Source of the DNA: Coniochaeta sp. PMI_546
Lineage: Eukaryota; Ascomycota; Sordariomycetes; Coniochaetales; Coniochaetaceae
Direction of reading: 5' to 3'
Length of the DNA stretch: 64,000 bases
Assembly (NCBI GenBank): GCA_021432605.1
Contig: MU271152.1
Span: forward strand, 744,001-808,000
Made by a program: the position numbers and the translations under genes. Below, in pieces: positions 11,858-20,935 of this stretch. A model generated the notes under the pieces. That model was not told the DNA's origin, did no database searches, and worked only from the letters and a program-made list of their open reading frames with translations. The first letter of the stretch is position 1. Each line of letters opens with the position of its first letter.

Positions 11858-12431
11858 TCCTTCGTTGGGTGCCACCAGATCGTATGTTTGCAGCGGCTGG
11901 GATTATCGTTATTTGAAGGCTTTCCCTTGGAAAGCCACGGTGTGTGTGTATTTTGAAGAAGCGAGGACTGAAAGAAAGGGGAAAATCTCGGGTGACGGCA
12001 GTGAGATGCGGCTTTCCCTGTTCGAGGAGTCATAGGAACTCAAAGAAGAACAGCTGATGATCTTTAAGATGGACCGCTCTTTTTGGTTGCACGTCGGCCT
12101 TCCGGGGCACGGAAACGAAGTTGACGATGACAGATCTTTTTCAACGTTTCGTCGTCTAATCGTCCACTCGTCCCAGTATCACGTCGGGGCAGGGATACCT
12201 TGACTGATGAATGCCTCTTCACCCTCCCGATCCTGCAGAATATTGGTCTTCCTGCTTCAGTGCAAAGACAAGCTCGTCCAACAGCTGACACAGGCTAGCT
12301 GACGGATGGCCACGTCTTGTCACTTCGGTGTGGCCATTTCAGTGAACCAAACCTTCAATGAATGATCAATGTCCTGCACATGAATGAGTACTCCTGCCAA
12401 AAGTGTAAAGGCGCAGTAGAAGGACAGTAAA

Positions 12432-12482
12432 CCTTGGGACAAGAAGGACCTTGGGACAAGAAGGACCTTGAGACAAGAAGGA
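12432..12482 (+). repeat. tandem repeat, 3 copies of 17 bp
   Basis: The unit ccttgggacaagaagga occurs three times without gaps; the third copy differs at one base. It is not in a recognised gene. Such minisatellites often vary in copy number between strains. Confidence 0.9.
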
Positions 12483-13067
12483 CTAAAGCAAATGTTGGAG
12501 GTAGCAACTGTCAGGCCAGTCACTCCTGTAGCGCACTGCCCGATTACTGGCGCTGTCTCGGTAGACTATATGCCAGATGAAGAGCCATCGATGCCTCCAG
12601 CTCCCAACTTCGGTATGGCCACTGATTCCTTCGGACCGGATCGCAGTTGTTCTTCTTGACAGTCCTTAGTTTCGTAGCGATGATCACCCGAGGTCAGGCT
12701 GGAAACGCCAAGCTTCTCTGGACCAGGGGAAACATAGGTACATTTCCCACCTTGCGCTGATGTTGGTGAGCCATCCCTGTCTCTTTTGTTTTCCTTATGG
12801 ACTGGTGGCTCCGGCCTCGAAGAGGTTGAACGCCCCATGCATCATTGGGCGTCAGCTGGGGTCTATCCTAGTGAGACTGAGAGCGAGTGGAAGTGCCGCC
12901 AAGGCTCGCGTGTCTAGGGTTCTCCGACTTTCAACGGCTTCTGCGGAGAAGTGTGAAGAATAGATCGATGCGGGGGAACGCTCTCGGGTTAATGCCACCC
13001 GGATTATAACCCTGCACACCCTGTCTGAGCAGGCTGCGCCGGTTATGATGACCTACTGAAAGACCAC

Positions 13068-13074
13068 TATATAA
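13068..13074 (+). promoter_or_regulatory. TATA box of the galactanase gene
   Basis: TATATAA lies 80 bp upstream of ATG 13,154, a typical spacing for a regulated fungal cell-wall hydrolase gene. Confidence 0.5.
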
Positions 13075-13153
13075 TGGTACCAGCTTGAGCCTATAGTGAG
13101 GATATGTTGAGTTCTCGGCCGGGACAATCTACACGGTCTTCACACGACACGAA

Positions 13154-14732
13154 ATGGTCCAGTTGAGTTTCCTTACCTCCCTGCTCTTCGCCGGCCTGTC
13201 AGCTACGAAGTATATCGTCCCAGGTGGCAGGTGGCATGATACGGACGGCAATCTGGTCAACGCTCATGCTGGATCTGTGACGCTGGACAACGCCGGCAAG
13301 TTCTGGTTGTTCGGCGAATATAAGGTCCAAGGTCAAACTGAGGGAGGTGGTGTCTCGGTGTACAGCTCGGACGATCTAGCAACATGGGAGAGTCATGGGC
13401 TCGCTCTAGGTATGATTACAACCTCACTTGGATGAATGCCTGATTCCATGCTGATTGCCTCGTCACAGCTCCTGTAAAGGGTCACCAGTATATCTCGCCT
13501 TCAAACATCATCCAGAGGCCGAAGGTGGTCTACAGCAAAGTAAGCCATGAGTATCATGTAAGTTGCCCATGCTTGCCTCTGATCGTCGACACCAACTAAT
13601 TTCAAGGCAGATGTGGTGGCATGCGGACAATTCGTCCTACGGACTGCTGCTCCAAGGATTCGCCCGCTCGCCTAATATCTCCGGCCCTTACACCTTTGTG
13701 AGCGCTACCGCTCCACTGGGCAATTGGTCACAGGATTTCGGCCTCTTCACCGACTACAAGGACGGAAGATCGTACGCACTGTACTCCAACGGTGACCGTA
13801 AGGAGGGCCGCGACGTGTATCTGGCCTCCTACAACGAGGACACGACGGCGCTCGAGAAGGTCATCCACCGCTTCGACAAGTACGACCTCGAAGCCCCGAC
13901 CATCGTTCAGACAGAAAAAAGCTACTACGCTCTGATGAGCCACAAAACCGGTTACCGGCCGAACAACGTCGTAGCCTTCCGCGCCGACTCCCTGGCAGGG
14001 CCATGGTCGCAGCCCTTCATGGTGGCCCCGCTCAACACCCGCACGTTCAACTCCCAGTCCGGCTTCACCCTCACCATAAGAGGCAAAAAGAAGACGACAT
14101 ACCTCTACCTCGGCGACCAATGGGACTCCAATTCCCTCTGGGAGAGCCGGTACATCTGGATCCCCATGCAGATAGATGACGATAAGAAGACGTTGGACCT
14201 AGTCTGGAACGACGTGTACGACCTCGACGTCAAGTCCGGCGACTGGTCACTAGTCAAGGGCCAAAACTACTACGCAGCCGACGCTAAGGTAGCTGGCAAC
14301 GCGTTCAAGCAAGAAGCCAACTTCGCCAGCAAGGGCACCATCGTGACCGGCATCTACGGCAACGACAGCACGGTCACATTTGAGGGAATTGAGGGGACTG
14401 GGAAGCCCCAATGGGTGTCGTTCTACTACCAGAACACGGACGACATGGGCTTCGGCGATCAGCCGGGCGGCACGCCGGATCGCATTGGGGGCGCATGGCA
14501 GCTGAGGCGGGTTGCGAGTGTGGTCGTCAATAGGAATGTGGAGAAGGTCGAGACGCTGTTCCAGCGGGATACGCACAAGAGTATTATTTTGTCGACGCCG
14601 CTGTTGTTGACGCTCGACAAGGGGAGAAAGAATACGATTACTGTAGGCGGCTTGTGGAACGGGTTTGATTATAAGGGTGCGGATTTGGACAGGATTGTGG
14701 TCTATCCGCCCGAGGACGGGAAGAATGACTAA
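13154..14732 (+). CDS. secreted exo-beta-1,3-galactanase, GH43 (subfamily 24 type) with CBM-like C terminus
   Basis: Fungal GH43_24 enzymes cut terminal galactose units from the beta-1,3-galactan backbone of arabinogalactan proteins and can bypass side chains. Proposed exons 13154-13409, 13469-13557 and 13611-14732 give 488 residues; the introns are 59 and 53 bp with clean GTATGA/GTAAGT donors. Residues 1-17 form a signal peptide. The propeller starts with YIVPGGRWHDTDGN and carries GGGVSVYSSDDLATW, IIQRPKVVY, WWHADNSSYG, LYSNGDRKEGRDVYL, DKYDLEAPTI (Glu 209) and NTRTFNSQSGF (Gln 264). In the Phanerochaete enzyme, as I recall it, a Glu in the first motif is the acid and a Gln in the second the base, so both key residues look intact. 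The region after about residue 350 resembles a CBM35-type sugar-binding domain. The enzyme complements the arabinofuranosidase-type GH43 at 5,859. Confidence 0.93.
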
Positions 14733-15759
14733 CGATAACGAAACTGCATGTTACCTGCAACTGAATACACCCAGAGGTACCTTGATAATGATTAGACGAG
14801 GCTATCAGGAAGTGTGTTCTGAAACGTCCCCAAGTTTCGTCCTCTTGGAAATGGGCTGGACCATGGAATCTCTTAGGCGGCGCAGGGGTATTGACTCCTC
14901 GCCATTGCGAAACACAGTCTAATGCGACTGAGGATCTCATTTCCACCTTCTTTTGCTCCCCTCCCTTCCATCCATGACTGCAAGTACTGCAAAGCGTCTT
15001 ATGACTGGCTGTCTAATTGCATCACTGTGTACTCCACAGTTGCTGCAGAGTATCCGCATAGGGTTGGCGTGGCAGGCACGTCGGAGCATCTGGTGCGGAA
15101 GACTTACAGCACTCCGTCGATGACGCTCGTTCCTTTGCGGCTGCCCTTCTTTGTTTCCAAGGGTCGACGCGAAGCGCGCTACAGTCATTTGGACCTCTAA
15201 CCATCTTTCACCGTCAACCATTGCTATACGGGAATCAGCAAAAGCCTCGGGATGATCTGGTTGGGAATGATATGCAGACTCACTGCACTCTGTGCAAAAA
15301 GGACATGCATGATGTTCACCCCTTGCGTGTTTACAAAATCTTGCAGGTGAGCACCGCTTTCTGATGTTGGTAGTCGTCCGTTGGAGGAGTGATATCAGCG
15401 CGATGCCCTCCTTGCTCGATGACCGTTGTCTCAGCCCCATCGTTCCCGGACTCACTCGCTTCCTCGGCATCATTGGATAAATCAACATCTTGGGATGCCG
15501 CCTCAACCGAAACCATGGAGGATTCATGGCGGGCGTGATCTCCCGCATCGACCATGGCCCTAATATTATAATTACCTTTCCGGCATGCTTCATTCTTATC
15601 CAACGTTGGATCAGTAGCTTGAAGAGCCCGGCACTTTGAAGTAGAATTGGCGTCGCGTCGAAGATCCTCTTCCTTGACGACCATCGCAACGGCGACCTTC
15701 ACGTCTACGCCGTGTCCTTCCATCCCGATCCAAGCAGAGGTGGTATCGTGACGATGACT
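14733..15759. other. intergenic between convergent genes; uncertain minus-strand frames
   Basis: This lies between the 3' ends of the galactanase (+) and HIR1 (-). On the minus strand the HIR1 frame stays open for 143 codons past its TAG (15,759 to 15,331), with an acidic stretch. A second minus-strand frame (14,937-15,689) contains a Cys/His-dense segment near 15,270-15,345 (CKHARGEHHACPFC). I cannot join these by a good intron, and neither is recognised. They may be 3' UTR or a small unannotated gene. Confidence 0.35.
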
Positions 15760-18700
15760 CTATTCCGCAGTAACCATCGCTCCAGTAGCATCGTTTTCTT
15801 GGCCGCTTGCTTCTTCGTCATTCAACGTGAGGTCGAGGATGCGAGCGTATTGGACCGTCAACCTTTGCAGTTCGCGGAATTTGCCTTCAAAAACACTGTC
15901 AGCCGAACACAGTCCGTACCAAAGCATTGTCGGTATGGGAAACTCACCAAGGATCATGACCACTCCTTTCAGCAGCTCCTTACGGTCCCACCCGCAGAGA
16001 GTGTCATCCTTACTATACCAACCCCTTCCGATCCGCTGCTCTTCTCCCGCATGCTTCTTCTCCTGCAGCAGACCATCAAGCCCGCCCAGCAGGCTGTTCA
16101 GCAGCTCCTCCACCTTGCCCTTGAGTCCTTCCGCACCGATACGCTTGGCGTACATAAACAGGTACAGCCGGAACTCGTCCCTCGAGCCGAGCTGCATCGC
16201 ACCAGCAATTCGGTTCTCCAGATGTGCGATGCTGACGCTACTTTCGAAGTCCTCGAACCCGTCCTTGGAGAGGAGAGCCTTGACGAGCCGCTGCAGCGTG
16301 TATGCCCTGCCCTTGAGCAAGAACTCGGTCGTGGTGTGCCGTTCGAGATGCGGTATGATGCCGGCAGAGACATTAACGGTCTCTTTGTCGCTTTCAGCAG
16401 CCTTAGAATCCGTGACGGGCCCCACTGCCGTCGACTGGAGTGCGCTGACTGACGAGTCGTTGCTGTTCCAGTACTGGCTGCCGACAGCCCACCAGGCCTC
16501 GGACAGTCGCTGCCAGGCCTGCATGTCGCTTGAGTAGAAGTACCCATCACCGTTGCTGACTGTGACCACCACGTTGCCGACGCTGTTCAAGGCTGCAGAT
16601 GTGATACCCGGCCCTGACGTCGGACCGTGCGGCGATAGCGAAGTCGTGGCGATTTCCAGTACCGGGGCGAGACTCACTGCGGGATGAGGAGCAGACATGG
16701 TTTTGATGTTCCATACGTGAACCATACCCGCGGCAGTGACGCACATGAGCCAGTGCTCGCGGCATTCGAGGATGACGGGTTGCATCTCCAGCACCAACGC
16801 ATTAGTCAACCGACGACCGGCCGGCGTCCACACATAGATTGTTGCATCCTCGCAGGCCGCCGCCCAGAAGTGCTTGGATCCTGTTACGAGAATGATGGCT
16901 CTTGGGAGGAAGTCTTGCCACAAGACGACCCCCCGCTTCGTCGCGGTGATGTGTGATGGCTCTCTAATCGAGGCAGGGTTCTTTGCCTCGAGAACAATGT
17001 TCTCGGGGATTTTGGTCGCGTCTTCGACGGTGGTCTCGCCTTGCAGAACGCCCCGTTCTAGGGGTCTGAGAATATGAGTTCGCACCTTTGGCACAGCCAG
17101 GCGGACTCGGCTTGTGGAAATTGACGGGTTTAACACGACGGGCCGTAGATACTCGGGAGTGACAACTACTCCTTCGGGCGGCGCTGTCAATTGAGCAGGT
17201 TCGACACCGTTCACGCCGTCCGCGACGATAGGTACCGGTCCTCTCGCCGCGCGCTTGATAGCACCGTCTTCTTCATCCTCTCCGTCCATGGCGACCGCCT
17301 TCCGCTTGTTTCCAAGCAGCATGCTTGCGAGACCGCCTCGGGGCAAGCCATCGTGTGGCCGCGAAAGGTCAAGGATAGTTTGTGGCGCATCATTCTGTGC
17401 CGCTCTTGTAGCACTTGTGCCCACGAGCTGTGACTGCGGTAGTGATGACGTGCCCGTTCCCGACGACGACACGAGGAGAGGAGCCACTCTCTTCTTGCCG
17501 TCCTTTCCTATGGTGACTCGCGACTTCAACTGCTGTATCCGCTCCGCCGTCTTGTCCGCACTCTCTTCTGCCGACCCATCTTTCTCCTTCTCCTTCTCTT
17601 TCGCGGGCTCGGCATCACCGTTGGTCTCGCCAATCTTCGCTGCTGGCTTGACACCATTAGTACCTGGGGTACTGTCCTTCTTGGCGCCCGAGTAATCACC
17701 CATGAGAGCTCCCATCCTCGATTCAGCTCCGCGCAGCTCGCCGGCCTTGCTGTGGTTCTCGAGCTGGAGGCCTTCCACATCCTCGGCGAAGCCCATTCCC
17801 TTCCTTGAGCCGCCGTACTTCTGGAGCGCCTTGTCGTTCTCCTCGGCTTCCGCGACCCACCCCAACTCCCCAACCTCGAACTTGATTACGACAATACTAC
17901 CATCAAGGCTTGATGCGAACAGTGTCTGCCCGTCAGGGGTCCAGGAAAGGTCAGATATGGATTTGGAGGCCATATCTTGCAGAATCACGAGCGGCCGGGA
18001 CGTGTTGGTGTTCCATATGCTCAGCGTCTTGTCCTGTCCCGCTGAGGCTATGACTGTGACTAGGCTGCTAGGGGCGTGACCATTTGCAGCTCCATTATCG
18101 GGAGGCTTCTTCGTATAAAAGAGCCTCGGCGAAAAGGCGCATACTTCCGTCGGGCCTTCGTGGCCGATCAGGTTAATTTCACTGTCCCAGGTTGTTCGTT
18201 CTATGATAGCCACAGAGCTGACTGGACCATTGACCGCATTTGCAGCCGCGATATGGTTTCCATCAGGAGACCAGCTGCATCGCCGGAAGTACGTTGTAAG
18301 AGGTGAGCTCTTGAACGGCGCACTGATGGTGTGCTGCAGCTGAAAATTGTTCATCATGTCGTGTTGCGTTGCGTTGGGTGCGGGCGAGGTAAAGCTGAAG
18401 ATCTTTATGGTACGATCGTCACTGGCCGTGGCGAAGAACTTGTTGGCAGGATCGAACGTGATGCCCTTGACGTGACTCTGGTGCACAGCCAGGGTTTTGA
18501 GCTTCTCGAAGCTATGCCCGGACCAGACGACGACTTTCGAGTCCAGGCCAACAGATACGAGGAGGGAGTTATCGTAGCTCCAGCCAAGATCTTGCACGTC
18601 GTTCTCGTGACCGACAAGTCGCTTGTATGTCTTCCAGTTTTCTACAGGTGGAGGCTCGTTTGTCCCGAAGGATGTCTGGTGGGAAGGGGGGTTGCTGTCG

Positions 18701-19127
18701 AGGTGGTAGATACAGATGATCTTGTCGTCGGCACCGGAAGCGAGGTAGCGGCCATTGGGCGAGAAGCGCACGGAGTGGATAGTGCCGAGATGATGGCTCA
18801 TGTGGCATAGCTGCCGTGGTTTCGTGTAGCCTGCGTCTTCGGCATTGTAGATAGACTCGGTCGACCAGACCCGGACATGGCCATCTAAATCCAATCCGTG
18901 TTAGAGTGCTGTAATGGAGCTATTTGTCGAGGATGTCGCATACCTCCACCCGCTGTCGCCAGTCTCTTGCCATCAGGAGAAACATGGCAGCTGTAGACCT
19001 CGAAGTCTTTCTGCTCGCCTGCAAATCAGGAGTTAGTGGAACCGTCGCAAACACGTCGAAGAGCGTCGTCGTTGACAGCGGTGCATTTACCACTATGGCT
19101 TAGCCACGAAGGCTTGATGATGTGCAT
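15760..19127 (-). CDS. HIR1: HIR1/HIRA histone chaperone subunit
   Basis: HIR1 is the WD40 subunit of the HIR complex, which deposits H3-H4 outside S phase with ASF1 and represses histone genes. Proposed exons on the minus strand: 19091-19127, 18944-19018 and 15760-18884, giving 1,078 residues, normal for the family. The two introns (72 and 59 bp) join MHIIKPSWLSHSG to EQKDFEVYSCHVSPDGKRLATAGGDGHVRVW, the classic HIRA start. The first 400 or so residues are WD40 repeats (DDKIICIYH, GLDSKVVVWSG, SDDRTIKIF, GQDKTLSIWN). A Lys/Glu-rich linker follows and then the B-domain-like block KSRVTIGKDGKKRVAPLL near residue 480-500, known in the family as the ASF1-binding site. The C-terminal Hira domain (VRTHILRPLERG onward) makes contact with HIR2 and HIR3. 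The long plus-strand frames here are antisense shadows. Confidence 0.96.
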
Positions 19128-19810
19128 GTTGGCAAATTGTACCTAGTGCTGTTGTTGTTCATATCGAGAAGCGTCGGGGTGGGAAAAGTGACATCCTGGG
19201 GAGGGAGGAGCGAGTTCTTCTCTGAACAAAGCCAAAAGTTCAAAGTCGCGACAGGCAGGCCGCGATCCCAGTTCCGAAACTCAAACTCGCGACTGGCCGA
19301 GGGCAGTTTCCCGGCGCTATGCCAAGCTCGTAGGGCCGCGCTGATTGGCTGTAGCGGATTAACCGTGGTGCAATTGACTCCCTTGGAAAAGGGTGTTACA
19401 GTAAGCACCGCACCAGTAGTCAGCAGCAGTATGTCCATAAGAGCCGCAAATTTGGCATCTCGGACCTTAACGACGTCCTAGACTGATTTATCAAGTTGTA
19501 CGATGGAGGGTTTGCCAGCCAAGCGCCAATTAGTTACCTAAGGTAGGTACTTATCTGATACGTATACTAAGTACCTTTCCTAAGGACAAGAGTCAATCTC
19601 AACACGCTCCTTCATTTTCATTTGGTACTGTACAACAAAGAAATCAGTCTTTTCGTTGTTGCTACAGGAGGCCACCGCACCCGATCATCTGATGGATCGA
19701 ATATTGATACCTTGGGATTCACCTTGCCCCAGTTTGCAAAGGCATCAACCTGCGTGTGTATGGAACAAGATAAACGTACACGCTATGCACATGCGTCGCA
19801 ATAACAGCAG
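19128..19810. other. intergenic upstream of HIR1
   Basis: HIR1 starts at the left edge and the glycosyltransferase ends at the right edge, both on the minus strand. A TTACCTAAGGTAGGTAC cluster lies near 19,535-19,552, like those at 10.1 and 10.3 kb. No gene seen. Confidence 0.45.
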
Positions 19811-20935
19811 CTATAGGTCCTCCTCCACGAACCTCCTCACCAGGAGGTTGAACCGCGTGTCCTTCGTCCTCACCACATCAGGCGTCAAGGCCTTGAGATG
19901 CCTGCCATAGGACATCTGGTTCCACGAATGGTATGCTTGCTGGTTATCAAAAAGACTTCCGCCATTCTCCTCGATCTCCTTCTGCCAGTACCGCGTCTCC
20001 TCGGGCGATAACGGCGCATGCATCCACTCCACGTGTCTCCACGTCCAGGTCGGCCAGAAGAAAGCGTCGGGTGCGAGGGCGCACACTTCTTCCTGGTGCT
20101 GGTCGGCCATCTCCTTGGGCAGCAGCACACTGTGGTAGTTCCACTCTCGCGTGAAGTCGACTTTTGAGTAAGAGTCGAGCCACCGAGACACAAAGGTGCT
20201 GTTGGGCCGGGCAGCGATGATGGCATTGCAGAGGCCCCATCGATTGCCACCTTCGTGTCCCAGTACAATGTCGTGCGGGCTGGGTGCCTGCCGGATGTCG
20301 TCAAAGGATCGCAGTGCGAAGGCGTCGATGTCTAGGTATATGCCACCTTGTTTGAGCAGAAACTCCAGACGCATGGTGTCGGATAGGTGGGCATATTGGG
20401 TGACAGAGACGTCCGGCTTGTGGTGTACTAGCTTCACGCTGCTGTGCCGCACCAGACGCCGTATCCAGGGATTGGTAAGCGGGTCGGCGTTAGCATCTTC
20501 TGATGGAGGTTCGGCGAGGTAAGTGTAGTGTATGAACAGGTGTTCCGGGCTGAGCGAGACAAGAGCACTGCGAACAGCAAGGTAGCTCAGGAAATCGAAA
20601 TGCCCGGCGTCGGTGTGCTGGAGAGGATTCTTGAGCCCGAAGATGAAGTGGACGATGTTAGGAATCGGCTCTGAGCCTTGCCCATCTCCAGAGGGCGTGT
20701 CCTTGGCGTGGTGTCTAGGGTTCAGACATGCCAGCTCCGACTGGGTGGGCATGAACGCCAGCTCGATGTACTTCTGGCCCGAGAAAGGGTTCGTCTGGCG
20801 CACATAATCACCGTAATAACGCAGGTAGGGAAATGTGATGAAGAGGAGAAAACAAGCTGATATGACAACAGAGAAGCGGTAGACATTTCGTGCCACCATC
20901 TTATTCGAAATGCACCAGCGCCATCGTGAGGTCAT
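19811..20935 (-). CDS. GT32-type glycosyltransferase with DXD motif, Golgi type II membrane protein
   Basis: Proteins of this family (Gly_transf_sug/GT32, relatives of OCH1 and alpha-1,4-galactosyltransferases) transfer a sugar from a nucleotide donor onto glycans or glycolipids in the Golgi. The gene has one exon; from ATG 20,935 it encodes 374 residues. A single membrane anchor lies at residues 21-38 (FSVVISACFLLFITFPYL) after a short basic tail. IPNIVHFIFG at about 91-100 is the family's first strand, and GGIYLDIDAFALRSFDDI holds the DXD metal site (DID, residues 202-204). Later, NAIIAARPNSTFV and WNYHSVLLP match the C-terminal half. In-frame ATGs at 21,001 and 20,899 are alternatives; 20,935 leaves a short cytosolic tail. 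The donor and acceptor sugars cannot be told from sequence. Confidence 0.88.
   Translation of the reverse strand: MTSRWRWCISNKMVARNVYRFSVVISACFLLFITFPYLRYYGDYVRQTNPFSGQKYIELAFMPTQSELACLNPRHHAKDTPSGDGQGSEPIPNIVHFIFGLKNPLQHTDAGHFDFLSYLAVRSALVSLSPEHLFIHYTYLAEPPSEDANADPLTNPWIRRLVRHSSVKLVHHKPDVSVTQYAHLSDTMRLEFLLKQGGIYLDIDAFALRSFDDIRQAPSPHDIVLGHEGGNRWGLCNAIIAARPNSTFVSRWLDSYSKVDFTREWNYHSVLLPKEMADQHQEEVCALAPDAFFWPTWTWRHVEWMHAPLSPEETRYWQKEIEENGGSLFDNQQAYHSWNQMSYGRHLKALTPDVVRTKDTRFNLLVRRFVEEDL

Larger units (their letters stand above)
11858..13153. other. intergenic with a 17-bp tandem repeat; galactanase promoter at right end
   Basis: No convincing gene. It includes a three-copy 17-bp repeat (12,432-12,482) and the upstream region of the galactanase gene. 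Minus-strand frames at 12,064-12,291 and 12,566-12,838 are polar, without domains, and probably random. Confidence 0.4.

Noticed and set aside
13728-14576. Minus-strand frames of 108-130 codons
   Set aside because: Antisense to the GH43_24 galactanase, with no domain.
14937-15689. 250-codon minus-strand frame as a full gene
   Set aside because: Most of it lacks protein-like composition; only the Cys/His cluster is notable and is reported as a weak finding.
15712-18810. Long plus-strand open frames across HIR1 (for example 15,712-16,452, 18,331-18,810)
   Set aside because: They are antisense shadows of the HIR1 coding sequence, which has clear WD40 and Hira motifs on the minus strand.
19885-20522. 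Frames of about 100-140 codons over the glycosyltransferase
   Set aside because: Other-frame shadows of the DXD glycosyltransferase.
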